A stretch of 64,000 nucleotides of DNA from an uncultured Acidimicrobiaceae bacterium. Its GTDB lineage: Bacteria; Actinomycetota; Acidimicrobiia; Spongiisociales; UBA5794. Below are positions 53,621 through 63,742 of this stretch, piece after piece. The notes below the pieces were generated by a model. The model made no database searches. It had not been told where the DNA came from and saw only the letters and a program-made list of their open reading frames with translations. Location of the stretch: contig CAMYIJ010000003.1 of NCBI GenBank assembly GCA_947258375.1, positions 51,663-115,662 of the forward strand, given 5' to 3'. The position numbers and the translations under genes were made by a program. Each line of letters begins with the position of its first letter. The first letter of the stretch is position 1.

Positions 53621-54321
53621 AGGTCGCCGTCGTGGTCTTCCCGGGCACGAACTGTGAGCACGACGTTGTCCACGCCCTCGACCTGATTGGCCTGCAGCCC
53701 GAACTCGTCTTCCACAAGGAGACGGATCTCACCGGATTCGACGCCGTTGTGCTGCCGGGCGGCTTCGCCCACGGCGACTACCTGCGCACCGGCGCCATCG
53801 CCAGGTTCTCGCCCATCATGGGAGCCGTCACCGCCATGGCGGCAACCGGAGCTCCCGTCATCGGGATCTGCAACGGCTTTCAGGTGCTCTGCGAGGCCGG
53901 TCTGTTGCCGGGCGCCTTGGTCGCCAATCGGGATCTGGCGTTCATTTGCCGCCCCGTCCACTTGCGAGTTGAGACCTCCCGATCCGCGCTGACCACCGGA
54001 GCCGCTTCAGGAGAAGTGCTCCGCATCCCGCTCAACTCCTACGAAGGAAACTACGTGGCGAGCCCCGAAACGATCCGCGAAATGGAGGCCGCCGACCAGA
54101 TCCTGGTCCGCTACTGCGATGCGTCCGGCACCATTTCCGATGCTGCCAATCCCAATGGTTCGATCGGCAACATCGCGGGCGTCTGCAATGCCGCCGGCAA
54201 CGTGGCCGGGTTGATGCCCCACCCCGAACGGGCAGTCGAAACTGTTCTGGGATCGACCGACGGAATCGGTCTCCTTCGATCGATTCCCGCGTTCGCCGAT
54301 CTCGTGGCGACTCGGCCATGA
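53617..54321 (+). CDS. purQ: FGAM synthase glutaminase subunit PurQ
   Basis: The 234-residue class I glutamine amidotransferase has [35 protein letters not shown], the nucleophile Cys in GICNGFQVL, and the His-Glu pair in [10 protein letters not shown]. It supplies ammonia to PurL. The start is TTG, overlapping the purS stop (TTGA), which gives the usual [11 protein letters not shown]-terminus. It overlaps purL by 4 nt. Confidence 0.95.
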   Translation: MKVAVVVFPGTNCEHDVVHALDLIGLQPELVFHKETDLTGFDAVVLPGGFAHGDYLRTGAIARFSPIMGAVTAMAATGAPVIGICNGFQVLCEAGLLPGALVANRDLAFICRPVHLRVETSRSALTTGAASGEVLRIPLNSYEGNYVASPETIREMEAADQILVRYCDASGTISDAANPNGSIGNIAGVCNAAGNVAGLMPHPERAVETVLGSTDGIGLLRSIPAFADLVATRP

Positions 54322-56492
54322 CCGAGTCGCCACCCGATACCGCGGAACCGGCCCACCGCCAACTCGGCATGACGGACGACGAGTATGAGTCGGTCATCGC
54401 AATCCTGGGGCGCGAGCCCCGGCCGGCTGAGCTGGCGATGTACTCGGTGATGTGGAGCGAGCACTGTTCATACAAATCGTCGCGCACGCACCTCGGACGA
54501 TTGCCCTCCAGCGCACCCTGGGTCGTTGTCGGGCCCGGGGAGAACGCCGGAGTGGTTGATCTCGGTGACGGTTGGCTCGCCGCGCTCCGGATCGAGAGCC
54601 ACAACCACCCCTCGTTCGTCGAGCCGTACCAGGGTGCCGCCACCGGGGTCGGCGGGATCCTGCGCGACATCTTCACGATGGGCGCCCGGCCGATCGCAGT
54701 GTGGGACCCGCTGCGCTTCGGTCCCCTCGACGAGGCTCACAATCGATATCTATTCGGCGGCGTCGTCTCCGGTATCGCCGGCTACGGCAACGCCGTCGGA
54801 GTGCCGACGCTCGGCGGTGAGGTCGAGTTCGCCGATCGATACGCGGCGAATCCGCTCGTCAACGTAATGGCCCTCGGACTCCTCCGGCGGGAGCAACTAG
54901 TGCTGTCGGCAGCCTCGGGGGTCGGGAACATCGCCGTTCTGCTCGGCGCTGCAACCGGACGGGATGGAATCGGGGGGGCCTCGATCCTGGCGTCGGCCAG
55001 CTTCGACGAAGAGTCCGGCTCGAAGCGTCCCTCAGTGCAGGTTGGTGATCCGTTCGAAGAGAAACGTCTGATCGAGGCCTGCCTGGAGTTGTACGACCGC
55101 AGCCTCGTTGTCGGAATCCAGGATCTCGGAGCCGCCGGGATTTCGTGCGCCACCAGCGAGTGTGCCGCCAACGGCGGGATGGGCATGGACGTCGACCTCG
55201 ACTCCGTCCCGGTGCGAGAGGACGGCATGACGGCCGGCGAGATTCTCATGTCGGAGTCGCAGGAGCGCATGCTGGCCATCGTTGAGCCTGCCGCCGTCGC
55301 CGATGTTGTGGCGGTGGCCGAGAAGTGGGAGGTCAACGCCAGCGTCATCGGGACGGTCACGGAGGGAGGCTCACTGCGGGTGCGGCAGCAGGGCGAACTC
55401 GTCGCAGAGCTCCCGGCCGCCTCACTCAGCGACGACGCCCCCAAATACGACCGGCCGCTGGCTCGGCCGGGCTACCTCGACGAGCTGTGGGCGGCAGGCC
55501 TCACCGCGGCACCGCCCGGCGACGTTGCCGAGGTGCTGCCGGCGCTCCTCGACGACCCGGCCCTGGGTGATCGCTCGTGGATATACCAACAGTACGACCA
55601 CCAGCTCTTCTTGAACACAATCATTGAGCCGGGACATGACGGTTCGCTGCTGCGCATCAAAGGCACCGACAAGGCTCTGGCGGTCTCGACGGACGGCAAC
55701 GGGCAGAGGTGCTACCTCGATCCGCGCCGCGGCGCTTCCCGCCTGGTCATGGAGTCGGCGCTGAACGTGGCGGTCACCGGCACCATGCCGTACGCCGTTG
55801 TCGACAACCTCAACTTCGGCAACCCGGAGAAGCCCGAGATCATGTGGCAGTTCAGCGAGACGATCGACGGTATGGCGGAGGCCTGTGACCAGCTGATGAT
55901 CCCGGTCATTGGCGGCAACGTCTCCTTCTACAACGAATCCGCCGGCGTCGACATCTACCCATCGCCCGTCGTCGGCATGTTGGGCTTCGCCGACCCGATG
56001 CCGTCATCACCGCCGCGGCTCGACAGGGCTCGTGCCGCCATGGAGATCTGGCTCGTCGGGCCTCGCGACGAAACCGACTTTGCCGCCAGCGCCTACTCCC
56101 GGGTGATCCATGGCCGCCTCGACGGCCGCCCGGCCGCTACCAATCCCGATGTCGGCCGCGGCGTCATCGCAGCGGCAGCAGGATTGGCGCATCACCTCCC
56201 CGTGCTCCACGACATCTCCAGCGGCGGGATTGCCGTGGCTCTTGCCGAGATCGCGATCACGAGCGAAATCGGCCTATCGATCGGCGACGTCGGTTGGAGC
56301 GAGCTCTGGAGCGAAGGACCGCACCGGTTCCTGGCCCTCTGTGAGCCGGGGTCCATGCCCACGCTCGAGGTGCCGACGGTGCGAATCGGCACGATGGGCG
56401 GTACGACCCTCGACTTCGGAAGGCATGGCGCGGTCGAACTGTCCACAGCGACCGGCGTGTGGCGCGCCGCCATACCCCGGCGGATGGCGTAG
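54318..56492 (+). CDS. purL: FGAM synthase large subunit PurL
   Basis: The 724-residue protein is the short PurL type that needs PurS and PurQ. Visible motifs are [54 protein letters not shown], and the C-terminal [14 protein letters not shown]. It amidates FGAR to FGAM with ATP. It ends the second purine block. Confidence 0.97.
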   Translation: MTESPPDTAEPAHRQLGMTDDEYESVIAILGREPRPAELAMYSVMWSEHCSYKSSRTHLGRLPSSAPWVVVGPGENAGVVDLGDGWLAALRIESHNHPSFVEPYQGAATGVGGILRDIFTMGARPIAVWDPLRFGPLDEAHNRYLFGGVVSGIAGYGNAVGVPTLGGEVEFADRYAANPLVNVMALGLLRREQLVLSAASGVGNIAVLLGAATGRDGIGGASILASASFDEESGSKRPSVQVGDPFEEKRLIEACLELYDRSLVVGIQDLGAAGISCATSECAANGGMGMDVDLDSVPVREDGMTAGEILMSESQERMLAIVEPAAVADVVAVAEKWEVNASVIGTVTEGGSLRVRQQGELVAELPAASLSDDAPKYDRPLARPGYLDELWAAGLTAAPPGDVAEVLPALLDDPALGDRSWIYQQYDHQLFLNTIIEPGHDGSLLRIKGTDKALAVSTDGNGQRCYLDPRRGASRLVMESALNVAVTGTMPYAVVDNLNFGNPEKPEIMWQFSETIDGMAEACDQLMIPVIGGNVSFYNESAGVDIYPSPVVGMLGFADPMPSSPPRLDRARAAMEIWLVGPRDETDFAASAYSRVIHGRLDGRPAATNPDVGRGVIAAAAGLAHHLPVLHDISSGGIAVALAEIAITSEIGLSIGDVGWSELWSEGPHRFLALCEPGSMPTLEVPTVRIGTMGGTTLDFGRHGAVELSTATGVWRAAIPRRMA

Positions 56493-56503
56493 ATCGAGTC
56501 GCT

Positions 56504-56914
56504 TCAGGCGCCGGGCAGATCGTGATGCGGAGCGGTACCGAGGATGATGAACGACCCCGTCGCGGTCGCCGCCAGCTTGCCGCGACTCTCGTAGGCCTCG
56601 CCGCGGATCTGCATGACCCGTCGGCCCGGGTGGAAGACCTCTGCAGTTACCCGGAGCAGACCCGGACCGACCATACGAAGAAACCGCTGGTGGAGATCGA
56701 TCGTGGCGATATCGGAATCGACGAGGGAGTGGACGGCGCGTCCCATCACGGTGTCAAAGACGACGAAGACGAGACCGCCGTGCATTCGGGGAGCCGCCGA
56801 GAAGTGTTTCTCGGTGACTGTCATGGTTCCCTCCGCCTTGCCGGGGGTCGTGATCCTGACTTCCAGCCCGAGAAAGTCCCATATCGGCGACGGACCTGAG
56901 GATTCGTCATTCAT
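56504..56914 (-). CDS. PaaI-type hotdog-fold thioesterase
   Basis: The 136-residue protein has the PaaI/hotdog pattern: WDFLGLEVRITTPGKAEGTMTV, then HGGLVFVVFDTVMGRAV and DLHQRFLRMVGPGLLRVTAEV. It probably hydrolyses acyl-CoA or acyl-carrier thioesters. It is coupled to an upstream helical-repeat gene by a 4-nt overlap and is convergent with purL. Confidence 0.88.
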   Translation of the reverse strand: MNDESSGPSPIWDFLGLEVRITTPGKAEGTMTVTEKHFSAAPRMHGGLVFVVFDTVMGRAVHSLVDSDIATIDLHQRFLRMVGPGLLRVTAEVFHPGRRVMQIRGEAYESRGKLAATATGSFIILGTAPHHDLPGA

Positions 56915-57387
56915 TGGCGCAACGAGTCCAGGTCTGCCCGCAGGACGTTACGTTCGTCCTCGTCTGAGATGACGCTGAGCAGGTCCTGGGCACGGGCCAG
57001 ATGGTTGTCACGGGCTTCGTCATCGCCCTTGGTGGCGGCAACTCGGGCGAGGACCTCGTGGCCACACGCAACCAGGAAGGGACCCAGGTTGTCATCGACC
57101 GCTCGGCGCAGCGCCTGATCGGCGAACTGCTGGGCGAGATCAGGTTGGCCGACTGCAGTGAGGACACGGGCGACCTGCCAATCTGCAACGGCCCAATTCC
57201 TCTCGTCGCCGACCACGGTCCAGTGGTAATAGGAGCCGAGGGCGGCGCCCAGCATCTGGCGATCCTGTGCCGGCGTTCGATGGAGCTCATCGAGAAGGGC
57301 CCACGTTTGGTTGAAGAGCTGCACAGCCATTGCGCGGTGCACGTCTGCACTACTCGACGAGTCGACCTCTGCAATCCCCTCGCCCAT
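56911..57387 (-). CDS. Conserved helical-repeat protein, unknown function
   Basis: The 158-residue all-helical protein (AVQLFNQTWALLDELHRTPAQDRQML, GSYYHWTVVGDERNWAVADWQVARVL, EVLARVAATKGDDEARDNHLA) looks like a short TPR-related protein that I associate with actinobacteria, but I cannot name a family. It has no signal or span. It shares a 4-nt overlap with the thioesterase gene. Its start is 44 nt from the divergent rhomboid gene. Confidence 0.7.
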   Translation of the reverse strand: MGEGIAEVDSSSSADVHRAMAVQLFNQTWALLDELHRTPAQDRQMLGAALGSYYHWTVVGDERNWAVADWQVARVLTAVGQPDLAQQFADQALRRAVDDNLGPFLVACGHEVLARVAATKGDDEARDNHLARAQDLLSVISDEDERNVLRADLDSLRQ

Positions 57388-57431
57388 GTCCCTCCTCTAT
57401 TGCGTTCGGAACCCGGTAGTTTGGCACCTCC

Positions 57432-58340
57432 ATGGACGACCTGAGCCCACAACCCTCTCCGACGCCGGTCTGCTATCGCCATCCCGACCGGGCGACCCGG
57501 CTGTCGTGCTCAGAGTGCGAGAAGCCGATCTGTGCCGACTGCTCCCGCGACAGCGCCGTCGGGCAACGATGCCCGGACTGCGCCAAGCCCAAGGGTCGGC
57601 ACAAAGTCGTCGATGCGCGCCGCACCACCGGCGCCATGGCGGGGCTGACCAACTCGCCCGTCAGCCAGGCCATCCTCGGGGTGACCGTCGCGGTATTTGT
57701 GGTCGGCGCCCTCAACCTCGACGCCCAGGAGTGGCTACTCAGGAACCTGTCGTCGTGGAACGGTGGCAGAACCATCCAAGGCACCCTCGTCGGGATCGCA
57801 GGCGGCGAGTGGTGGCGCCTCTTCACCTCCGCGCTGCTGCACGACTTCAGCTTCATCTTTCACATCGGCTTCAACATGTACTTCCTCTACATGCTGGGCC
57901 CGGCGCTGGAACGCCAGATCGGGAGCGTCCCGTTTGCCGCGCTCTATGTGGCAACCGCGGCCACCGGTGGGGTCGCCGCCTACTACCTCGGCGACTCGGG
58001 CACCGTCTCGATTGGGGCGTCCGGCGCAATCTTCGGCATCGTGGCCGTCTGGGTGTACGCCGCCTACCGCTCCGGCCGACGCGGCGCTCGAATGATGGCC
58101 AACCAGCAAATGTTATGGCTCATCGGCATCGGCATCGTCTTTCCCTTTCTCGCCAGCGGCCTCAACATCAGCTGGCAGGGTCACCTGGGAGGGATGATCG
58201 GAGGCCTAGTCATCGGATGGGGCTGGGGACAGACGGTGCCCCAATCCAACAACCCCAAGCTGATTCGCACCATCATCGCCGTCGCCGTCCTGGCAGCATC
58301 CGTGGCCGCCGTCCTGGTGATCGACCCGAGCTGGCTCTAG
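57432..58340 (+). CDS. Rhomboid intramembrane protease with N-terminal zinc finger
   Basis: The 302-residue protein has a B-box-like zinc site (Cys14, His17, Cys26, Cys29, Cys34, Cys37, Cys47, Cys50) and then six or seven spans. Rhomboid motifs are FHIGFNMYFLYMLGPALE, the catalytic Ser197 in IGASGAIFG, and His251 in WQGHLGGMIGG. It cleaves within membranes; the substrate is unknown. The zinc finger-rhomboid layout is common in actinobacteria. Confidence 0.93.
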   Translation: MDDLSPQPSPTPVCYRHPDRATRLSCSECEKPICADCSRDSAVGQRCPDCAKPKGRHKVVDARRTTGAMAGLTNSPVSQAILGVTVAVFVVGALNLDAQEWLLRNLSSWNGGRTIQGTLVGIAGGEWWRLFTSALLHDFSFIFHIGFNMYFLYMLGPALERQIGSVPFAALYVATAATGGVAAYYLGDSGTVSIGASGAIFGIVAVWVYAAYRSGRRGARMMANQQMLWLIGIGIVFPFLASGLNISWQGHLGGMIGGLVIGWGWGQTVPQSNNPKLIRTIIAVAVLAASVAAVLVIDPSWL

Positions 58341-58342
58341 GA

Positions 58343-58396
58343 GCGTTCGTTGTGCTTAATCCAGGGCTATAGAGCCGGTTTAAGCACAACGAACGC
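58343..58396. terminator. Long stem-loop between rhomboid gene and purF
   Basis: GCGTTCGTTGTGCTTAA (58343-58359) pairs with its exact complement at 58380-58396. The 20-nt loop contains a second stem, GGCT with AGCC. It starts 3 nt after the rhomboid stop and ends 43 nt before the purF start. It could terminate the rhomboid message, but there is no U-run. Confidence 0.6.
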
Positions 58397-58438
58397 GTAG
58401 AGATTCGCCGCCGCGGCTCTCCGCCCTACAATCCCGCC

Positions 58439-59854
58439 GTGGCGGAGAGGTCGGCGCTGAAGCCGTTAACCATAGGAGAGGCTTGCGGTGTGTTCGGCGT
58501 GTACGCGCCGGGGGAGGAGGCCGCCCGTCTCACCTACTTCGGGTTGTTCGCTCTCCAGCACCGCGGCCAGGAGAGCGCCGGCATCGCCACCAGTGACGCC
58601 AACGCCATCACGGTGTACAAGGACCTCGGGCTCGTGGCACAGGTCTTCGACGAGGGCAAGCTCGCCAGCCTCACCGGCGACATGGCGATCGGGCACACCC
58701 GCTACTCGACGACCGGCTCCTCCAACTGGGCCAACAGCCAGCCGACATACCGCGACCTCGGTGATGCCTCGATCGCGCTTTCGCACAACGGCAATCTCAC
58801 GAACACGGCCGACCTGGCCGCTCGCCTCGAAGCCCAGTCCGCATCAAGCGATTCCGAGCTGATGACGCAGCTCATCGCCAATGAGATCGCGGCCGGCGCC
58901 GACCTCCCCAAAGCGATCGCAACAGCCGCTCCCGAGTTCGAAGGCGCCTTCACCCTGGCGATCATGGACCGCAACACTCTGGTCGGGTTGCGCGACCCGC
59001 GAGGGTTCCGCCCCCTGTGCCTGGGGCGCTTCAACGATGACGGGTGGGTGATCGCGTCGGAATCGGCTGCTCTCGACATAATCGGGGCCCACTTCGTGCG
59101 CGAGGTGGCACCGGGCGAGATGGTCGTCATCGACGACAACGGCGTGCGCAGCCACTTCCCCTTCCCCGCCGTCGCGCCCCGGATGTGCGTCTTCGAGTTC
59201 GTCTACTTCGCCCGGCCGGACTCCACCCTGTACGGCGAGGAGGTTCACAGTGCCCGCCAGCGGATGGGAGTGAGCCTCGCCGACCAGGCTCACGTCGAGG
59301 CCGACATCGTGGTGCCCGTTCCCGAGTCCGGGATACCGGGGGCGCAGGGGTACGCGGCCCGTTCGGGCGTGCCGTACGTCGATGGCCTCGTCAAGAACCG
59401 CTACGTGGGACGCACCTTCATCCACCCGAGCCAATCGATGCGCGACCTGGGTGTCCGGATGAAGCTCAACGCCATGCGGGGTGTGCTCGGCGGCAAGCGT
59501 GTGGTCCTCGTCGACGACTCGATAGTGCGTGGATCCACCACCAAGCAGCTCGTCCAGATGGTGCGCGAGGCCGGGGCAACCGAGATTCATCTGCGGGTCC
59601 TGTCACCGCCGTACCGGTGGCCCTGCTTCTACGGCATGGACACCGGGGACCGCTCGACGCTGCTGGCTGCCGGCAAGGAGGTGGCGGAGGTTGCCGAATA
59701 CCTGGCGGTCGACTCGCTCGCCTACCTGGAACTGGATGGGCTCCTGGCCGCCACCGGCGTGCGGACCGACGGCTTCTGCACAGCCTGCCTCTCGGGGCGC
59801 TACCCAACAGACATCCCTACGACTGGCGACAAGTTCCTTCTCGAGCGGTCCTGA
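58439..59854 (+). CDS. purF: Amidophosphoribosyltransferase
   Basis: PurF catalyses the committing step from PRPP and glutamine to phosphoribosylamine. The 471-residue protein has Cys16 (EACGVFGVY) after a short propeptide, so it is probably processed to expose the Cys. The PRPP site is VLVDDSIVRGSTTKQL. Cys residues in RMCVFEFVYF, WPCFYGMD and DGFCTACLSG match the four ligands of an iron-sulphur cluster in the B. subtilis type. GTG start. The purM start overlaps its stop. Confidence 0.96.
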   Translation: MAERSALKPLTIGEACGVFGVYAPGEEAARLTYFGLFALQHRGQESAGIATSDANAITVYKDLGLVAQVFDEGKLASLTGDMAIGHTRYSTTGSSNWANSQPTYRDLGDASIALSHNGNLTNTADLAARLEAQSASSDSELMTQLIANEIAAGADLPKAIATAAPEFEGAFTLAIMDRNTLVGLRDPRGFRPLCLGRFNDDGWVIASESAALDIIGAHFVREVAPGEMVVIDDNGVRSHFPFPAVAPRMCVFEFVYFARPDSTLYGEEVHSARQRMGVSLADQAHVEADIVVPVPESGIPGAQGYAARSGVPYVDGLVKNRYVGRTFIHPSQSMRDLGVRMKLNAMRGVLGGKRVVLVDDSIVRGSTTKQLVQMVREAGATEIHLRVLSPPYRWPCFYGMDTGDRSTLLAAGKEVAEVAEYLAVDSLAYLELDGLLAATGVRTDGFCTACLSGRYPTDIPTTGDKFLLERS

Positions 59855-60855
59855 TGGCGACGTATCGTGACGCAGGGGTCGACCTGGAGGCGGCGGACCA
59901 GGCCGTTGATCGCATCGATGCCCCCGTGACCGCGACCTGGGGCAGCGACGTCATCGGGAGTTTCGGCGGGTTTGCGGCCGGCATCCGTGTCCCCGGCGGC
60001 TTCACGGATCCGGTCCTCATGATGTCGACCGACGGAGTCGGCACCAAAGCCGAGGTGGCCCGCCGGGCCGGCCGGCTCGACGGGCTCGGGTGGGATCTCG
60101 TGGCGATGTGCGCCGACGACCTCGCCGCCGCCGGCGCCCGGCCGATTGCCATGACGGACTACCTCGCCGTGGGCGAACTCATTCCCGAGAGGGTCGAGCG
60201 CATCGTTACGTCTGTCGCCCGAGCCTGTCGCGAGGCGGGAATCGCCCTTCTCGGAGGCGAGACCGCCGAACACCCCGGCGTGATGAAGGCCGATGAGTTC
60301 GACCTTGCCGGAGCCGTCGTCGGTATCGTCGAGGCCAACCGGGTGGTCGATGGGACCGCCGTCGAACCAGGTCAAGTGGTCATCGGCCTCGAGAGCCCCA
60401 ATCTCCGCTCCAACGGATTCTCACTGCTCCGCTCTGCCGTTCTCACCCGGATCGGCCTCGATAGCCCGCTCGCCGAGGGAACCGCCGCTGAGGTGCTCCT
60501 GGCGCCGTCGGTGGTCTACTCACCCGCCATCCAGCGTTTGCTGGCCGCCGTGCCGGTCGCCGCCATGGCTCACGTCACCGGTGGCGGCATCACGTCGAAC
60601 CTGGCGCGCGTACTGCCCGATTTCGTAGACGCGGTGATCGACCGGGCCGCCTGGCCCCGCCCCGCGGTGTTCTCCGAGGTCGCCGAGATCGGTGAGATCG
60701 GCGAAGCCGACATGTTCACCACCTTCAACATGGGAATCGGCTTCGTGGCGATCGTGGCGCCGGGAGACGGCGCGGCGGCGCGAGAGGCCCTCGAGGTCCC
60801 GAGCCACGTCATCGGCTCCGTCGGCGCCGGATCCGGCTCGGCCCGCCTCGGCTGA
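59854..60855 (+). CDS. purM: AIR synthetase
   Basis: PurM cyclises FGAM to AIR with ATP. The 333-residue protein has STDGVGTKAEVARRAG, WDLVAMCADDLAAAGARPIAMTDYLA (in pieces), LLGGETAEHPGVM, LESPNLRSNGFSLLR, and AHVTGGGITSNLARVLP. ATG 59854 shares one base with the purF stop (TGATG). It ends the third purine block and is convergent with the next gene. Confidence 0.96.
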   Translation: MATYRDAGVDLEAADQAVDRIDAPVTATWGSDVIGSFGGFAAGIRVPGGFTDPVLMMSTDGVGTKAEVARRAGRLDGLGWDLVAMCADDLAAAGARPIAMTDYLAVGELIPERVERIVTSVARACREAGIALLGGETAEHPGVMKADEFDLAGAVVGIVEANRVVDGTAVEPGQVVIGLESPNLRSNGFSLLRSAVLTRIGLDSPLAEGTAAEVLLAPSVVYSPAIQRLLAAVPVAAMAHVTGGGITSNLARVLPDFVDAVIDRAAWPRPAVFSEVAEIGEIGEADMFTTFNMGIGFVAIVAPGDGAAAREALEVPSHVIGSVGAGSGSARLG

Positions 60856-60875
60856 GTCGGCCGGGCAACTGGCTC

Positions 60876-61865
60876 CTACGTCGACGGGCTCTCACTGCCG
60901 CGCGCGGTTCCCTCCAGGTACAGAGGCTCATCGCCGCCCGGCTGGTAGACGAGACATGTGGTGGCTCGGTCGTCTTCCTCGACCCACTCGGTTTCAGTGG
61001 GCACTATCACGCGCAGGTACCACAGCGAATCGACATATTGCTCGCCGATGTAGGCGGGGAATTCCTCCAGGCAGGCGTCATACCCGAGGTTCCTCACCTC
61101 GTCAGGACTGCCGTACGCGGTCGACGGTGCGGCGGCGTCCACAACTGCGATCACCTCGAACTGATGCGATTCCGCGCATGGCACGGTCGCGACCATTTCG
61201 TTCCCTCCCGGAGGGAGCCACACGATGCACATACCGGGCTCGAGATCGAACTCAGGTACAAGTGCGGAGCCCTCCAGGCTGAGCGGCTCGGTCGTGGGGG
61301 TCAACACCCTCGTCGTGGCCGGGAGCGTTCCCGACACATCATCCGACTCGTTCGTGATCTCGCCGGCGAACCTGCCGAAAAGGGCGAGGATTGCCAGCAC
61401 CGCAGCGAATATCAGCCGCCCCGAGTTGCGCGCCGACCCGCGTGTGGGGGGCACGGGTTGCCGCCGAGGCGCATCTTGTCGCGACGGCGCCTGGGGCGGT
61501 GGCGGAGAAGGCCGCGGTGGCTGGGAGGGCCGCGGAGGGACTTCGACGGGTGCGGAGCGCCGGGGACGGGGCGGCGGCAGATCCCGGGGGGTGGCGCGCC
61601 GCGGCCGGGGGGGCTCCGCGGGCCGGGCCGAGGGTTGGCGAACCTGCTCCTCCTCGCGAAGCAAGCGGGCGATTTCCTCGGCTGCCAGGGTTCGGTCCTC
61701 CGAAGACGCGGTCGAAGCTGTGTTGGCCGATGACGTCATCGCTTCGCTCGACGAGGTGCCCTCGTCGCGGCTTCCTCCGCCGGACTCAGGCACACCGATG
61801 TTCTCCCAGGCGCGCTTGATCAGCTCGTCCGAGGAAACCGGCTTCCGTTCTGGGTCCTTGGCCAT
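60876..61865 (-). CDS. Proline-rich membrane protein with septum-formation domain
   Basis: The 329-residue protein has a cytoplasmic acidic and Pro/Arg-rich region (residues 1-150, with PPRPSQPPRPSPPPP), one span near 155, and an outer domain. That domain (GMCIVWLPPGGNEMVATVPCAESHQFEVIAVVD in pieces, with Cys pairs) resembles the septum-formation domain found in actinobacterial surface proteins. ATG 61865 has GGAG upstream. The proline-rich part may bind cell-division or cell-wall partners. Confidence 0.72.
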   Translation of the reverse strand: MAKDPERKPVSSDELIKRAWENIGVPESGGGSRDEGTSSSEAMTSSANTASTASSEDRTLAAEEIARLLREEEQVRQPSARPAEPPRPRRATPRDLPPPRPRRSAPVEVPPRPSQPPRPSPPPPQAPSRQDAPRRQPVPPTRGSARNSGRLIFAAVLAILALFGRFAGEITNESDDVSGTLPATTRVLTPTTEPLSLEGSALVPEFDLEPGMCIVWLPPGGNEMVATVPCAESHQFEVIAVVDAAAPSTAYGSPDEVRNLGYDACLEEFPAYIGEQYVDSLWYLRVIVPTETEWVEEDDRATTCLVYQPGGDEPLYLEGTARGSESPST

Positions 61866-61988
61866 TCGACTCCAAGCGCTGTCTCCCCCCACATTACGAC
61901 GCCGCAGGTCGGAGCCAACCCCTAATCTGCCCGGCGACATCACCCCAGCCTTTGCCGAAAGGCCTCAGGCTCCCCCTAACCTCTGCAG

Positions 61989-62597
61989 ATGGGACCGAAC
62001 GCTATCGGGGCGATCCTCATCGGGGGCCGCAGCACTCGGATGGGAACAGACAAGGCACTGGTCGAGGTGGCCGGCGTGCCCATGGTGCAATGGGTGGCGG
62101 CAACACTCGAGCGGACCGGCCTCGATGTCGTGACCGTCGGCGGACCGCACCGCGTGCCCGGATACGAGAACATCGCGGATGCTCCGGGTTTGGGAGGGCC
62201 GCTGGCCGGGCTGGCCGGCGTTCTCGAGAAGTCCGCCGACGCCGCGGTCGTGCTGGTGGCGGTCGACCAGCCGATGCTGCGGCAAGCAACGCTCGAACGG
62301 CTCCTCGCCGTCGGTGGCCACGACGCCGTTGTTCCTATGGACGCCGGGCACCCCCAGGTGACCTGCGCTCTATATCGGCCGTCGTGCCTGCCCGTAATAC
62401 GACAAATCGAGACCACAATCCCCAATGTTTCGATCCGCGACCTGCTGGCAATTGCTGCCGTGCGCTACATAGAACCGGCAGAATGGGTGGATTGGGGCGA
62501 GGACGGCCGTTCCTGGCGCAGCATCGACACCCCAACTGACCTCGCAGCAATCGAATCCGACCTTGTCGCCGACAAGTCCCGAGAATCCGGAGAGTGA
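61989..62597 (+). CDS. mobA: Molybdenum cofactor guanylyltransferase
   Basis: The 202-residue nucleotidyltransferase has ILIGGRSTRMGTDKAL, the GTP-binding signature of MobA, VAVDQPML with the metal-site Asp, and DTPTDLAAIES at the end. It attaches GMP to molybdopterin to give the bis-MGD or MGD cofactor for DMSO-reductase-family enzymes. No other moco genes are in the window. It directly abuts the crotonase gene. Confidence 0.92.
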   Translation: MGPNAIGAILIGGRSTRMGTDKALVEVAGVPMVQWVAATLERTGLDVVTVGGPHRVPGYENIADAPGLGGPLAGLAGVLEKSADAAVVLVAVDQPMLRQATLERLLAVGGHDAVVPMDAGHPQVTCALYRPSCLPVIRQIETTIPNVSIRDLLAIAAVRYIEPAEWVDWGEDGRSWRSIDTPTDLAAIESDLVADKSRESGE

Positions 62598-63419
62598 ATG
62601 ACCGCTGTACCTGAATCTGACGTCATCTCGGTCGAAATCACCGGCCACGTGGCAACCGTCTGGCTCGATCGTCCCGACAAACTCAACGCGATGGCCCTGG
62701 ATTTCTGGGATGACTTCCCGGCGATAGTCGAGGCGCTTGGTGAGGATGAGTCGGTCAGGGTGATCATGATCGCCGGTCGCGGCCCGGCGTTCACCGCAGG
62801 TATCGACCTCATGGCCTTCGCCCCGATGTTCGGTACCACCGTGACCGACGTGGCCTCGCGCCGCGAGCTGTATCAACGCATCAAGCGCATGCAACACACC
62901 TTTAGCTCCCTCGCCGACTGCGCCAAGCCTGTGATCGCGGTGGTTCACGGCTACTGCATAGGAGGCGGCGTCGACCTCATCACCGCCTGCGACATCCGGC
63001 TGGCGTCCGCCGACGCGGTCTTCTCGGTGCGTGAGACCAAGATCGGGATCGTCGCCGATGTTGGAACGCTGCAGCGGCTGCCGGCGATCATCGACCCGGG
63101 CCGCGTCGCCGAGCTCGTGTACACCGGCAGGGACTTCACGGCAGAGGAGGCCTCCACCATGGGCCTCGTCGGCCACGTCTACCAAGACGTCGACACTCTC
63201 CGCAAGGAGTCGATGGCGATGGCTGAGGAGATAGCCGCCAACTCGCCCCTGGTCGTCCAGGGAGCCAAACAGGTACTCCGCTCCGGCCGGAACATGTCGA
63301 TCGAGGACGCCCTCGACTACATGGCCGTCTGGAACGCCGGCTTCCTCACGTCCAACGACCTCCAGGAGGCCGTCACCGCCTACATGCAGAAACGCCCGCC
63401 GGAGTACAACGGCACATAA
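62598..63419 (+). CDS. Enoyl-CoA hydratase/isomerase (crotonase) family protein
   Basis: The 273-residue crotonase has VWLDRPDKLNAMALDFWDD, the oxyanion-hole segments AGRGPAFTAGIDLMAF and HGYCIGGGVDLITACDIRLASADAVF (in pieces), and a Glu in RETKIGIVADVGTLQRLP. The arrangement is closest to dienoyl-CoA isomerase-type members, but the substrate cannot be set from sequence alone. The start is immediately after the mobA stop. Confidence 0.88.
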   Translation: MTAVPESDVISVEITGHVATVWLDRPDKLNAMALDFWDDFPAIVEALGEDESVRVIMIAGRGPAFTAGIDLMAFAPMFGTTVTDVASRRELYQRIKRMQHTFSSLADCAKPVIAVVHGYCIGGGVDLITACDIRLASADAVFSVRETKIGIVADVGTLQRLPAIIDPGRVAELVYTGRDFTAEEASTMGLVGHVYQDVDTLRKESMAMAEEIAANSPLVVQGAKQVLRSGRNMSIEDALDYMAVWNAGFLTSNDLQEAVTAYMQKRPPEYNGT

Positions 63420-63742
63420 AGAGCCGGTCGTACAAAACGGCGGTCGGGCGAGTGCACCCAGTGTGTCCCCCCGGAGGCGGGAAGGTGCCTGCGAGGCGCC
63501 CGCCAGGGCGCCGATGGAGGTAGGGGGCGCGTCCCGTGAGGTGATGGCGGCACCACTTCCCCATCCGGTGTCGCATTTCGCAATTGTGCGACGGGCTCGT
63601 GCGCATGTGTTCGCCCGAAGGGGGAAAGGGCCCCGCCAGTGACGAAGTCGCTGCGCGGGTAAGGGGGCGCGTCACCCAAGGGAGAGGTGGCGTGAGCGCC
63701 GCTTCGTTCGACCCCCTTGCATCTTCTGCCACAATTCCGTCG
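63420..63742. repeat. GC-rich intergenic region with two degenerate direct repeats
   Basis: The blocks 63466-63545 and 63622-63695 share GGGGGCGCGTC (63523-63533 and 63663-63673), CGCCAG and similar flanks. Between them GTCGCA (63570-63575) can pair with TGCGAC (63587-63592). I see no gene in this 323-nt gap. It resembles intergenic repetitive elements of GC-rich genomes. Confidence 0.5.

Noticed and set aside
59044..59853. A PurF/PurM-like fusion on the plus strand
   Set aside because: The upstream part is the shifted frame of purF; purM has its own ATG at 59854 after the purF stop.
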